DNA of 64,000 bases from Coenobita brevimanus. Lineage: Eukaryota > Arthropoda > Malacostraca > Decapoda > Coenobitidae. Location of the stretch: positions 24,426,227 through 24,490,226 of the forward strand of contig CM064712.1 of assembly GCA_032717465.1 (NCBI GenBank), written 5' to 3'. This document shows positions 1 through 11,365 of this stretch, one piece after another (positions within the stretch are counted from its first letter, which is position 1; every line of letters begins with the position of its first letter). A model generated the notes under the pieces. That model made no database searches and had not been told where the DNA came from. It saw nothing but the letters and a program-made list of their open reading frames with translations. The position numbers and the translations under genes were made by a program.

Positions 1-96
1 GCCTCTCTTCTCTGTCCATCTTTCCTTTCCTTTCCTCTCCTCCTCTGTTCTTCATACTTTGTGCCTCTGCTCTCCCCTCTCTCCTCTCCCCTCCTC

Positions 97-97
<1 letters not shown>

Positions 98-162
<65 letters not shown>
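98..162. repeat. (CT)n microsatellite
   Basis: This is a nearly pure CT run within a wider pyrimidine-rich stretch that starts at base 1. The open frame across it reads only Leu-Ser repeats and is not a gene. Confidence 0.95.
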
Positions 163-164
<2 letters not shown>

Positions 165-1242
165 AGCCATCGATGCAGCCATACATGTCTACCATCATCA
201 CCAAGTTCTTTTAAATGATAGTCTTGTTTTTCACCCATGGAGGTTATTCAGGACTCTCCCAGCCGCCCAAATGCCCATCATCAGCCCATTTTTCATCCTA
301 ATGGAGTGACGGGAAATGCGAGTTACACGAGAATAGTAACCAGTATATATATTACCTGTTCTTTAAGACCCAGTTATTAAGCAGGTCTGTTCTTTTAGTA
401 ATTCGATATCTCTGATTTAAAAAGGAAAATCTAGATGTTAAGCCTGGTTTCTTTGTTTTCGGCATTCTAGTTAGGAAAGTACCTGTAAGATCTTGTTATT
501 TACCACTTCCTACTGTCTTGCTCCTGCTTCTGGTCCTTCTTATTCTTCATCTAGTTTCTTCTTCCTCTTCCTTCTTTCTTTTTTTCATTCATTCTTTCTT
601 CCTTCACCAGCACACAACTCCTCGGCACACGGCCCAACAAAACAGCTGCTCCCTCTCCCACAGAAAATTTCTTGAAGCCTCTTAGATCCCACCATTTTTC
701 CTGGTCCTGCCTTTCCCGCCCGACCCTCTTTCTAATCGATGGCAATTCTATTTGGTCACAGATAATTCACTTTAGTCTCTCACGGCCAATTCCAAGGTAT
801 TTCACTGAACACTTTCTTGACACTAAAAAATACGGTGAATGTATCGTGAAAATACTGTGTTTCTTTTTAAGGTGCAGCAAAAGACTCACTGGTACTTCCT
901 ACTTTTCTTGGTATACGATAAGATAGGCCTAAAATTAGTAGGCATTAACCTTAAATCGCCAAGTCTCGTGCAAACCCCTGATTATTGACCGTCACTTATG
1001 GAACGCCTGTGGTTATTACGTATAGTCAGCCTGCATCCCATACTAGAGAAAGCAGTCAGCAGCCACTTAGGAAAGCCAGAAAAGTTCCATCAGCGTCAAA
1101 AACTAAAAAAAATAAATCATCAGAAATTTGGGGTCTGCATTCCACCTGGCGATTTAAGGTGTAATCATACGACCTAAGATCTCAATTCTGTGTGGTAATT
1201 TCGTGACGTGATCTTAAGGAGTTAGTTATGACTGTGGCTGGT
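163..1242. other. Intergenic sequence, no gene seen
   Basis: This is AT-rich, mostly unique-looking sequence with a pyrimidine-rich patch near 540-610. Short open frames occur on both strands but none has recognisable domains, splice context or compositional support. Confidence 0.5.
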
Positions 1243-1452
1243 AGACTTCTCGGTTAAGAGGCTCCGTAAGACCTTTTCCTAAGTGATTTATTTTGCTTAT
1301 TACACCGTACTGTCCTCGTCTGTGTTCCATAAATCCTTTCTCTATCGCCATACTCAGCGTAAATAACATTTAAATGGATATTTTAACCACTCATATCCAA
1401 AAATAAATAACTAAGGAAGAGGTGTTAGGGAGCTTCCTTACCCGACAAGAAG
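1243..1452. mobile_element. MITE-A copy 1 (long terminal inverted repeats)
   Basis: The left arm carries CCTTTTCCTAAGTGATTTAT and the right arm reads back its complement (AATAAATAACTAAGGAAG, then GGTGTTAGGGAGCTTCC). The core, with TATCGCCATACTC and CATATCCAAAAATAAAT, is shared with copies at 13375, 15271, 35662, 52213, 53945 and 57970. It has no coding capacity. The superfamily is not recognised. Confidence 0.75.
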
Positions 1453-1788
1453 TAGAATCTGTGATATCTATAAGACAAGGATAGCAAAGCAGTGAGGTTC
1501 CCCTATCCAACCATCCCTCCACCAGAAGCAGGGAGGAAAAAGTAAGGATTACCATTCAGCACAGAAAATCCGCTGGAAAAAATGAAAGGGAAATCCTGTA
1601 TCGAAATCCAGTGACTTATCCCCATCCTCCATTGGTTTTATGATAGTCAGGTGTGTGAATAAATCCCTACAATCCTTTGATGCTTTTTATATTTTTTCTA
1701 TCTCCAAACGATGTCATTCACTCTAGAACACACTTTTCGAACGGGAGATATTGGCCATGGTCTGCACTAACTAATTCTTTGCCAGATG
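1453..1788. other. Intergenic sequence, no gene seen
   Basis: I see no supported feature here. The sequence is AT-rich and lies between a MITE-A copy and a tRNA-like SINE. Confidence 0.4.
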
Positions 1789-2100
1789 TAGCAGCCGTGG
1801 CTCAGTGGGTTAGAGCGCTCCGCTCTGACCGAAGGGTCGGAAAATCGAATCCACCCAAGGGTCATTGGTAGACATCAGGAAGGGCATCCGGTCATAAAAT
1901 GCTACACGCTCCAGTCCAAAAGTTCTCTACTCGTAGGCAACGCCTTAGCCCTTCGGGGATACCTGGCATAAAACCAAATTATTTTTATTTTATTATTTTT
2001 TATGTCCTCCCCGAAGCGAACGGAAATGGTGTAGTGGGACAGCAGGAATAACAAAAATAAATAAATAAATAAAAATACTTCCTCTAAACGAATAGGTGGA
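1789..2100 (+). mobile_element. tRNA-derived SINE
   Basis: The head (about 1790-1866) looks like a tRNA. It has an A-box-like TGGCTCAGTGGGTTAGAGC at 1798-1816 and a B-box-like AAATCGAATCC at 1842-1852, spaced as in pol III promoters. The unrelated body (CAGGAAGGGCATCCGGTC and onward) is not a tRNA acceptor arm, so this is a SINE rather than a tRNA gene. It runs into A/T-rich sequence and then a long AAT array, which fits a tail that expanded into a microsatellite. The 3' boundary is approximate. Confidence 0.65.
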
Positions 2101-2106
2101 ATGATA

Positions 2107-2137
<31 letters not shown>

Positions 2138-2194
2138 AAATATAATGAAAGTAATAATGATAATAATAATAATAATATAATGAAAGTAATAATG

Positions 2195-2236
<42 letters not shown>

Positions 2237-2296
2237 TAATGAAAGTAATGATAATAATAATATATAATAATATAATGAAACATAATAATAATAATT

Positions 2297-2327
<31 letters not shown>

Positions 2328-2346
2328 CATTGATAATAATAAAAAT
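2101..2346. repeat. (AAT)n microsatellite
   Basis: This is an imperfect AAT/GAT array of about 245 bp directly after the SINE. Reading frames on both strands give only Tyr, Ile or Asn homopolymers. Confidence 0.95.
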
Positions 2347-2769
2347 AAAAAATATACAAAAAAAGATGAAAAAATCCAAATGACTAACGTTTACGATAAA
2401 AAGGTTTTTACGGTACCTGCCTCAGGTTGACCGGAATAGCAATTAGGGCCTGGCTGGGTGGTTTGTGGGGCTTCCCTTTACCGTAATCAACATTAATTTC
2501 AAAAAACGGCAGCTACACTTTCGCTTTATATGATCCGGCTATAAAGCAGGAGCCGCGTTTCTCCCTTATAGCTCATGAAAAAAAAAAAAAAAAAACTGTC
2601 TGTCTTACTGTGAATAGGTAAGAAGCAGCAGCAGCAACAGCAGTAGCAGCAGTGACAGCCCCGCATTGTGTAGCACCAGCAGCACCAGAGAGAGCCAGCA
2701 GCATCACATCAGACCATCAGCACCGCATAAACTTAGCAAGACAAGCTAGAATATATAGACACTTCTTCC

Positions 2770-2772
<3 letters not shown>
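2347..2772. other. Spacer with poly(A) and GCA-rich patch
   Basis: The spacer contains an A run at about 2577-2595 and an interrupted GCA array at about 2621-2660. No gene is seen. Confidence 0.4.

Positions 2773-2805
<33 letters not shown>
2773..2805. repeat. (AC)n microsatellite
   Basis: A pure AC run abuts the 5' edge of the CR1/L2-type LINE coding sequence. Confidence 0.9.
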
Positions 2806-2807
<2 letters not shown>

Positions 2808-4719
2808 GAAGCAGATAAGAAAATACAGAAATGGTTCAATACAGAATGTAAAAAATCAAAAGAAAGAAGAGATTTGTTGTGGAATAGATACAGAAGACAC
2901 AATAGGCAAGAAACGACTATACAAGAATAAGGAGGGAAGCCCAAACACAGTTTGAGGAGGATATAATAAATAAAAGTAGTGATCAACCAAAGCTGTTTTA
3001 CAGCTATATCAGAAGCAAAACCAAAGTAAAAGATATAATACAATCCATCACGGATGAGGGAATCACTTATACACAAGAGAAAGATATTTGTGAAGCACTA
3101 AATAAGAATTTCCAATTAGTTTTTACAGAAGAAAAAAATTTTGAGAGGGACTATGTGGAACACGCATGTCCACACATACTACCAGATATACAAATAGCAG
3201 AAAAAGTAATACAGGAGGAGTTAAGTAGATTAGACAGAGGAAAAGCAAGTGGTCCTGATGAAATTTCATGTTGGGTATTACGAGAATGTGCAAAGGAGTT
3301 AAGTAAACCATTATTTTTAATTTTCAAGAAATCCTTGAGTCAAGGTAAACTACCTGATATTTGGAAAAAAGCAAATATTGTCCCCTTATTCAAGAAAGGA
3401 AATAAACAAAATCCACTCAACTACCGACCAGTATCACTGACCAGTGTTGTAAGCAAGGTATTAGAAAAGCTTATAAGAAAAGCTTGGGTAAATCATCTAG
3501 AAGAACACAGTATGATAACAGAAAGACAGTTTGGTTTCAGAAAAGGAAAATCATGTGTTACTAATCTGTTGAGCTACTATGACAGAGTAACAAACACAAT
3601 ACAGGAAAGGGAAGGATGGGTGGACAGTATCTATTTAGATTTCAAGAAAGCTTTTGACACAGTACCACACCGAAGACTTTTATGGAAACTGTACCATCAA
3701 GGAGGAATTCGAGGCAAACTGTTTTGTTGGATGCAAGACTTTCTCATAAAAAGAGAAATGAGGACAGTACTAAGAGGAAACTACTCATCATGGAAAGAAG
3801 TGACTAGTGGAGTACCACAGGGTTCAGTGCTGGCACCAATCATGTTTTTAGTGTATATAAATGATATAAACAGTAACACTGGAAATGAGAGCTATCTGAA
3901 TATGTTTGCAGATGATGCAAAAATACAAAGGAGAATTACTAGCACAGACTCTTGTAGGGAGCTACAAGAAGAATTAAATAAACTTCATGAATGGAGTAGT
4001 ACATGGCAAATGGAATTCAATGTGGACAAGTGTCATGTAATCAAGTTTGGTAAAAGTGGAAAAAGACCTGATTGGGATTATAAGTTAGGAAATAAAACCC
4101 TATACACATCAGAAAGAGAGAAAGACCTAGGTGTGATTATCAATAACAGACTATCTCCGGCTGACCACATCAGCGAGAAGGTACGGAACATGTATACACT
4201 GCTTGCAAATATGAGAATAGCATTCACATACATAAATGAAGACATGCTAAGAAGGATAATAACATCATTCATTAGACCAACCCTGGAATATGCATCAGTA
4301 GTCTGGAGTCCTCATCTCAAAAAGCATATAGACAAGATTGAAAAAGTTCAAAGAGCCGCTACAAGATGGATACCAAGCTTAAGGGACCTAAGCTACGAAG
4401 AAAGACTAAACTGAATCTACCAACACTACAGGAGAGAAGGAAAAGAGGTGACATGATAATGCTATATAAGTGCATATCAGGGAAGGAGAAAATAGACATA
4501 AATGATTACTTAACATATGGAGAAGCATCAGCAAGAGGACACTGCAAAAAACTGCATAAGAAGAGAGGTGATAAAGACGTAAGGAAATTCAGTTTCCCAA
4601 ACAGAGCAATTGATCAATGGAATGCACTACCGAATGAAATAGTGTGTGCCAAGACAATTCACAAATTTGAAGATATGTACGATAAATATCGTTTAAGACA
4701 CGGGACAGTACGAGCTTGA
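2806..4719 (+). pseudogene. LINE reverse transcriptase, two frameshifts
   Basis: This is the remnant of a LINE ORF2 that would copy element RNA at a nicked target. The longest open part is 3155-4414. It carries RT blocks in order: a KASGPDEIS block, NYRPVSLTS, FGFRKGKSC, LDFKKAFDTVPH, GVPQGSVLAP, the catalytic FADD at 3905-3916, and the downstream DLGVIINN and TLEYASVVW blocks. The frame is open back to about 2917; earlier coding (2806-2928) lies in another frame. A second frameshift near 4400-4412 moves the C-terminal part (LPTLQERRKRGDMIMLYK) into the frame ending at 4719. The FADD aspartates are intact. CR1/L2 assignment rests on motif style and the tandem tail. Confidence 0.85.
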
Positions 4720-4772
4720 CTCATTCCTGTAAAGATACAATTAGGTAAGAACAATTAGGTAAGAACACACAC
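2806..4772 (+). mobile_element. CR1/L2-type non-LTR retrotransposon, 5'-truncated
   Basis: This LINE lacks the endonuclease part. It begins in the linker before the reverse transcriptase and keeps the whole RT and C-terminal region. It ends near 4770 with a short tandem tail (CAATTAGGTAAGAA repeated about twice) instead of poly(A), as CR1/L2-group LINEs usually do. The 5' truncation is normal for target-primed reverse transcription. Two frameshifts make it non-autonomous. Confidence 0.85.
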
Positions 4773-4936
4773 ACATTCCGCTATATAAGAGACGGCGGAA
4801 TATGAAAACTTGCACGATTCAGTTTCGAGTTAAACGAGATCATACCATGTCACTGCATCTGCTTGTAAGAGATTCGGCGAAGGGATATAAGCCTGTATGA
4901 TACCAGTCCATGGAAGACGAATCTGTTGCTTGTCAC

Positions 4937-5002
4937 ATCACCATCATCATCATCATCATCATCATTTCCACCATCGTTATCGTCCTCCTCATCATCATTT
5001 CC

Positions 5003-5033
<31 letters not shown>
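4937..5033. repeat. (ATC)n / (ACC)n microsatellite
   Basis: ATC runs are interrupted by ACC runs. The frames give His, Asp or Ser tracts only. Confidence 0.9.
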
Positions 5034-5224
5034 CCTGTTTCCCCACACAAGGATGCGGTGAGTGACTTCCGCGAGATACCAGGGCTTGTGTGATCCAAAT
5101 CCACGCCAATCGAGTCTCCATCATTGACATATTCCGACAACTGAGCCTGACAGTCTCAGGTGGGATGGGGATTAACGAAAATTGACTTGCAACGCTACAG
5201 TTTAAGAGCCTTGGAAATATCGTA

Positions 5225-5340
5225 TTAGTAGTAGCATTAATAGTAGGAGCAGTAGTGGTAATAGTAGCAACAGCAGCAGCAGCAGTAGTAGTAGTAGTAG
5301 TAGTAGTAGTATCATCGTTGTTGTTGTTTTTTTTTTTTTT
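5225..5340. repeat. (AGT)n / (AGC)n microsatellite with T run
   Basis: A compound AGT/AGC array ends in GTT repeats and a run of T. Confidence 0.9.
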
Positions 5341-5587
5341 GTGGCAGTCTGGGGTCAACTGCGGGTCACCTGGGCATCGCTGACCCTCTAATTACGGCAG
5401 GTTAATCAGTTTCATCCAGCGACCTATATTTATAAATAAACCTTTTCAGCCTGATTGCGTATTTTCCACCAAACTTTTGCCATCTCCTTACATATGATTT
5501 TCCTCGGGCCAGGAGGGGGGGTATTCAGGAAACGATTAGGGAAACCTGTGTCTAACCCCTTCGATCCCCCCCCCCAAAAAAAAAAAA

Positions 5588-5680
5588 ACAATAATGATGA
5601 TAATAACAATCATCAGCATCATCATCATCATCATAATCGTAATAATAATAATAATAATGATAATAATAATAATAATAATG

Positions 5681-5726
<46 letters not shown>

Positions 5727-5805
5727 TAATAATAATTATAATGATAATAATCATAATCGTCATCATCATCATCATCATAATCGTAATAAAAACAGTAAAT
5801 AATAA

Positions 5806-5862
<57 letters not shown>

Positions 5863-5931
5863 TAATAATAATAAAAATAATAATAATAAAATAATAAAAA
5901 TAATAATTATAATAATAATAATAATATTAAT
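5588..5931. repeat. (AAT)n microsatellite, about 340 bp
   Basis: This is a long AAT array with ATC/CGT interruptions, preceded by C and A runs at 5568-5588. Confidence 0.95.
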
Positions 5932-6213
5932 AGGGCTCTATCCCAAGATGAATCAAATCGCCGGATAGCGCTACTGACATGAAAATATTAGGCTATGGGA
6001 CTGATAAAGTTGAAGGCCCACCAAGGGACTGATCATGGAAACTCTGTACTTTCATTTCTTTGTATTGTATCGTTCATAAAGGCCCCAGTATGCTTCTGTG
6101 CCTTGGCCTTGGTCACCTAGTGGCAGCTTTCCATGCTGCTCGATCTCTGGCAGCCTCCTCTATTCAGTCCCTCATCTTTGAGACGGAATAAAATAAATAA
6201 ATGAATAAATAAG
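5932..6213 (+). repeat. Possible interspersed repeat with (AATA)n tail
   Basis: A block of non-coding sequence immediately follows the AAT array and ends in AATAAATAAATGAATAAAT. The A-rich 3' tail suggests a retroposed short element, but no second copy was found in the window and no tRNA head is visible. Confidence 0.3.
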
Positions 6214-6716
6214 CAGCCCTCTCTTACGTACCCTGTCTAAGGCCCTTACTATCGTCAGATAAGGAGGCTCCCAGATAGTGTAAGTAGTAGAAGTTTTGGT
6301 AATTAAGCTTTCAGTCTATCTGCTCGTACCTATAATAGTTGTAGTAGTAACAGTAGTAAAGGTAGTACAGTAGTAGTAGTAGTAGCTCTTGTTTTTGACA
6401 CAGTAATAATGATAATAACAACAATATTCTTCCCGGACCTTCAGTATGTCTTAGGGTTTCTTGCCACTCGTTCTTAGGCGTTGCGATGCGATCCTGTCTT
6501 TCTTTAAGTTGCTCTCGCCGCTGCCAGACAATTTTTTTCAGCACAGAAGAGTGCCGTGGCAGCGAAAGGCTTGATAAAGGAGGTGTTTTGCTACGCCGGT
6601 TCCAGAAGCCTCTCCAGAGCTGAGTGAAATAGTCTGATGTGAGAGTAACTTATATATAACATCGTCATGGTGACTGAATTAATTATATTTATTTATAATT
6701 ACTATTGTTGTTGCTG

Positions 6717-6718
<2 letters not shown>
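6214..6718. other. Intergenic sequence, no gene seen
   Basis: The stretch contains a short AGT-rich patch (about 6330-6390) and nothing else that I can support. Confidence 0.4.
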
Positions 6719-6762
<44 letters not shown>

Positions 6763-6953
6763 TGCTACAAAAACAGCTACTACAACTACTACTACTATAA
6801 CTACTACTTTTACTACTACTTTTACTACCACTACTACTACCGCTACTATTACTCCAACTATTACTACTGCTACCAGTATTACTACTGTTACTGTTGTTAT
6901 AATTATTACTACCGTATTAATACTACTGGAAAAACAACAACTACTACTACTTT

Positions 6954-6998
<45 letters not shown>

Positions 6999-7062
6999 CA
7001 CTACTAATACTACTGTTATTAATATTATTATCATTGTTATTTTCTTTACCATTGTCATTATT
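6719..7062. repeat. (ATT)n then (ACT)n compound microsatellite
   Basis: A pure ATT run to about 6761 is followed by an ACT array to about 7010 and then AAT/ATT again. Overlapping long frames on both strands are products of the repeat. Confidence 0.95.
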
Positions 7063-7321
7063 ATTTACAGATGATCTACACAGAACATACCAGCAACAAG
7101 AAGCGCTGTTGCCTGCCCAGCTGGATTCTAGTGAGTACAGTTCACATTGATAATTTACTGCCAACCATATCATTACAACCAAGAGGAGGAAAATGTGGTC
7201 AGGCTCCCTCCTCTTGACGGTAATCACTAAAGCATGATATGAAACACGTCAGGATTTTCTACACTGCTGCTGTTACACTCTGCAATATGGGGTGCGGGTT
7301 GACCACAGCTGTACCTCTTTC

Positions 7322-7470
7322 ACTTCAACTTAGCGCATTTTCGTCCTTTTCAAGCTTTTGGCACGAAACTCAGTGGCAGAAAAAGACAGTTCTGTAGATC
7401 TACATCCTTTCCATAGCACTTCATGACTAGCATCATATTCTAATGTAATGTTAATCTCTTGCTACAACTA
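7322..7470 (+). mobile_element. MITE-B interior copy (+)
   Basis: The stretch matches the interior of the better-preserved MITE-B at 14758-15151 (CATTTTCGTCCTTTT, CTCAGTGGCAGAAA, CTACATCCTTTCCATAGC, TGACTAGCATC). The element ends are lost. Confidence 0.6.
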
Positions 7471-7489
7471 GGACATCTATGGAAGGAGA

Positions 7490-7655
7490 TGAACACAAGA
7501 CTCTTATGCTAGTCACGAGGAAGTGCAATGGAACGGATGTAGGGCTGCATTATTGTCATATTCTGCCACCGAACTGAGACAAGAGATGATCACTAAACTT
7601 TGGTGCTAGTCACGAGGAAGTGCAATGAAAAGGATGCAGGGCCATGAATACCGCA
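7490..7655 (-). mobile_element. Two tandem partial MITE-B copies (-)
   Basis: GCTAGTCACGAGGAAGTGCA occurs twice about 80 bp apart, each time in the opposite orientation to the copy at 7322. Together they form an imperfect inverted repeat around 7480. Confidence 0.55.
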
Positions 7656-7679
7656 CAGACAACGCCAATAATAGTGATA

Positions 7680-8290
7680 GCATTGGTGATGATGACGATT
7701 ATGGTGATGACGATTATGGTGATGATGATGATGACGATTATGGCGATGACGATTATGGTGATGATGATGATGACGATTATGGCGATGACGATTATGATGA
7801 TGATGATGACGATTATGGCGATGACGATTATGGTGATGATGACGATTATGGTGATGATGATGATGACGATTATTGTGATGACGATTATGGTGATGATGAT
7901 GATGACGATTATGGTGATGACGATTATGGTGATGATGATGATGACGATTATGGTGATGATGACGATTATGGCGATGACGATTATGGTGATGACGATTATG
8001 GCGATGATGACGATTATGGTGATGATGACGATTATGGCGATGACGATTATGGTGATGATGATGATGAAGATTATGGCGATGACGATTATGGCGATGATGA
8101 CGATTATGGTGATGATTATGGTGATGATGACGATTATGGTGATGATGACGATTATGGCGATGACGATTATGGTGATGATGATGATGACGATTATGGTGAT
8201 GACGATTATGGTGATGATGATGATGACGATTATGGTGATGACGATGATGACGATTATGGCGATGACGATGACGACTGTGACGATGAGGAT
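7680..8290. repeat. GATGACGATTATGG minisatellite, about 600 bp
   Basis: Imperfect units of about 12-21 bp combine GATGAC, GATTATGG and variable GATGAT expansions. All unit lengths are multiples of three, so a 336-codon plus frame (7625-8635) stays open as Asp-Asp-Tyr-Gly repeats, and a His-Asn-Arg frame stays open on the other strand. Both are best read as by-products of a codon-length repeat: the plus frame runs on into a polypurine tract and has no other domain. Confidence 0.85.
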
Positions 8291-8429
8291 ACAGCCACGT
8301 CCGCATCAAACCCCAGTGCACCTTGTCCAGCTTCATTATATAAGTTAATTGGGGCATGGAGGGGGCAATTACCGGGTGACCTCGTAATTATCAACAAGGA
8401 GATCAACCGGAGTACCCTAACACCATGGA

Positions 8430-9065
8430 TTTTTGGCGGTGGGGGAGGGGAGATGAATGAGGAGGGGAGGAGATGCGTAGGAGGGAAGGGGGGAGGGGAG
8501 GGGAGAGATGAAATGGAAGGGGAGGAGATGCGTAGGAGGGAAGGGAGGAGGGGGAGGAGGAGTGAGGAAGAGGGGGGAGGTGCGGGAGGGAGGAAGGTTC
8601 GTGTAAAAGAAGAAATGGAAGGGGAGGGGAGATGAAAGGGTAGGGGTCGGGAAAACGGAGGAAAGGAGAAAGAACGGGAGGGGGATGAAGGGGGAGGTAA
8701 AAGAAGATAAAAATGTAAGAATGGGAGAGGAGAAGGGGTGATAAAGTTATGTTAAAGAGAGGAAGAGGAGGGGAAGGGAGGCCAGAGGAGTTGAGGAAAG
8801 GGAAGGGTAAGGGAGAGGAGGGGTGGGGACGAGAGGGGAAAGAGGAAAAAGAGGGAGGGAGAGGTAAGGGGGAGGGGAACGGGAGGGATGAATTACCTGT
8901 GTGAAAGGGGGGAGAAGGAAAAGACGAGTGGAGGGGGAAAGGGAGAGGAGAGGAGGGTGATGTAACAGGTGGAGAGAGAAGGGAAAAGAGAGGAGGGGGT
9001 GTAGGGGGAGGAGAGGGGGGTGTAGGGGGAGGAGAGGAGGGGGTAGTAGAGGGGGGGTCAGTGGG
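8430..9065. repeat. Polypurine tract, G-rich
   Basis: About 630 bp is almost entirely A and G on the plus strand, dominated by GGGGAGG and GGAGGGG. It is non-coding and a candidate for triplex or quadruplex structure. Confidence 0.85.
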
Positions 9066-9163
9066 ATGCAGGTAATGGCGTCGTAAATAGCGGTCACGCC
9101 GTAAAACTAGCGAATCTGGACACTGTTTTGCCTTGTAGGGTCATTTTTGCTATTAGCGCTGGT

Positions 9164-9301
9164 AGGGAATAATAATGCTAATATTAATAATAATAATAGT
9201 ACTACTGCTGCTACTAAATAATAATGATACTACTACTACTACTCCTACTACTACTACTACTACTACTACTACTAATAATAATAATAATAATAATAATAAT
9301 T
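9164..9301. repeat. (AAT)n / (ACT)n microsatellite
   Basis: A compound trinucleotide array of about 140 bp. Confidence 0.9.
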
Positions 9302-9543
9302 TTGCAATGTTTTCGCGTTGTTTGATGGTTCGTGTTGCGTCTCCCTGACTCCTATTTTGTAGTGATGATTTCTACGTAGGCGGCAATATCCTTTGTTGTG
9401 GTGGTGTCAGCTGTGATGTAGTTGTTTGACTTCGGATTCCGGAATTGTGTCTCCCCAGAGCTTTCTTCAGCAAAGGGATGATCTTACGAGGGTTGTAGTG
9501 CTGTAGGAATGGTTAGCAGTGGTCGGTGAGGAAGCTAATATAC

Positions 9544-9685
9544 CTGGGTGGTGAATCAGAGGTGAGGCAAAATTAGGCTGCTGCCCTCTGATTGGCTGTT
9601 GGGGTCCTGTGGCTGGTGACGTCATCAATTGGGCCTGTGCCCTGGCTTGCTGCTTGGTACGCTTGTAAATCTTGGCCTTGGACAT
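9544..9685 (-). CDS. Possible first coding exon, unknown protein
   Basis: On the minus strand an ATG at 9685-9683 opens a frame starting MSKAKIYKRTKQQARAQAQL, followed by a Pro/Gln-rich part. A good splice-donor match (CAG then GTATAT) ends the exon at 9544 after 47 codons and one base. The composition is not that of a simple repeat, unlike most frames nearby, and a basic, Gln-rich N-terminus is plausible for a regulatory protein. No family is recognised, no partner exon was found, and the open frame runs only to 9467. It could be chance. Confidence 0.27.
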
Positions 9686-9811
9686 TTATGGAAGGGTGAA
9701 GAGAGAAACATGACGTGTACATAACAAGCTGGAGGCATTGGCATAAATATTTTCGAATTAATATGCCAGGCTTTCAGACATACATTACCAGAGAGTTTAT
9801 CTGTAATTTCA

Positions 9812-9834
9812 CACACACACACAAACACAAACAC

Positions 9835-9900
<66 letters not shown>
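9812..9900. repeat. (AC)n microsatellite
   Basis: An AC run interrupted by a few AAAC units. Confidence 0.95.
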
Positions 9901-9901
<1 letters not shown>

Positions 9902-10129
9902 TACATTATCACCTCGCTATGCGGACGATAAATATATGTACCAAACTGGAACGACCAAAAATATATGAAACTATTTTTTACTTATGTAGATTCTGAAAAT
10001 AATTACTGCTGTTGAGAAGATGAGAGAGAAGTGCATTTTTGTGTAGGGGGGGGGAAGAATTTGGTATATTCTCTTTTTTTCACCAGTAGCATTAATCATC
10101 GCTCAATCTCTCCGACAAGCAGTTTATGT

Positions 10130-10505
10130 TTTCATTCCTGATTGTTTGTTGGCTTGTTAGCAGGATTTCTCAAAAACTAAAAGAGAGATTTGGACCAAAT
10201 TTGGTGGGTAAATAGCCCATCTCTCAGGGAACAATCGATTAACTTTTTGGACCGGTGTTTGTTAGGTGGCTGTTTGCAGGATTACTAAAAAACTACATGA
10301 GCGACTCGGACCTAATTTTGTGGGTAGACAATCCGTGTCCCAGGGAACAATCGATAAACTTCTGGGACCGATCCGCATCGCAGATTCTGGATCCGGAAAA
10401 CATCTTTTTTGTGAAACCCTAATCAGTGATGAGAAAACCGAACCCATTATGAAGAGTGGTTTGGAAATTACGTTGCCCTTGTCGGAGAGATGCGCTCCAC
10501 TGAGT
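10130..10505 (+). mobile_element. Repeat C copy with partial internal duplication
   Basis: This is non-coding repeat DNA. AGGATTTCTCAAAAACTAAA and AGGATTACTAAAAAACTACA begin two head-to-tail partial copies, each followed by CAGGGAACAATCGAT. The end, GAGATGCGCTCCACTGAGTG, matches GGAGGTATGCGCTCTGTGAA in the copy at 12222-12428. From memory, repeats of this style are widespread in animal genomes; the class is not assigned here. Confidence 0.55.
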
Positions 10506-10679
10506 GTCCCTCTAAGTTTGGTAATAACACAATGAAAAATGATAGAAATGACTATCTGATATCAGAGGCTCCAGTATCACGATTTTTTACGACATCTTAA
10601 CTGATGAACGTCGTGTATAATTAAAGATAAGAAAATGCCAACACTTTGATTAGGTTAGGATGTTTAAGGTATGAAAAGG

Positions 10680-10681
<2 letters not shown>

Positions 10682-10772
<91 letters not shown>
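10682..10772. repeat. (CT)n microsatellite
   Basis: A pure CT run of 91 bp followed by a T run at about 10781-10797. Confidence 0.97.
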
Positions 10773-10774
<2 letters not shown>

Positions 10775-11035
10775 ATGTAGTTTTTTTTTTTTTTTTAATA
10801 TGCCCTCCTGTCCTCAGAGGGTATAAGACGAAATGCATAAACGATGAGAAATGAAGGTGGGATGAACAAGTACCGGGCTTGTGGTGTACATACGTGTAGT
10901 GTAAGATGTAGCCTACAGTGTACGTGCTGCTTGATGTGTGTATGCCTTATACATACATACGTGCACACATACATACGTACATAAATACATACCGACAGAG
11001 AGATACAGACAGACAGACAGACAAACTCACAAATT

Positions 11036-11155
<120 letters not shown>

Positions 11156-11365
11156 TGCAATTAAACAAGAAGGGAGAAAGGAAAAGAGGAGGTAAAGAAA
11201 AATCAGAAGGGAAAAGGAAAAAGAGACGAAGCTGAGAAAAAAGGAGAGAAGAAAGACAGCAGTAAGGAAGACATAAAGAAAGAGATATGTATGTTGAAAG
11301 GACAGGAAAATAAAGACACAAGTAAGAAAAGAGGGAAGGAACTGAGGGAAAAAGAGGAATGAGAG

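Noticed and set aside
1789..1866. A functional tRNA gene
   Set aside because: The B box is imperfect, no acceptor stem pairs, and an unrelated SINE body follows.
1902..2379. Overlapping minus-strand frames rich in Tyr, Ile and Leu
   Set aside because: They are translations of the AAT array; three frames are open over the same bases.
7593..8635. A 336-codon Asp/Tyr/Gly protein and opposing His-rich and Met-rich frames
   Set aside because: All three frames follow from the minisatellite period being a multiple of three, and the plus frame runs on into a polypurine tract.
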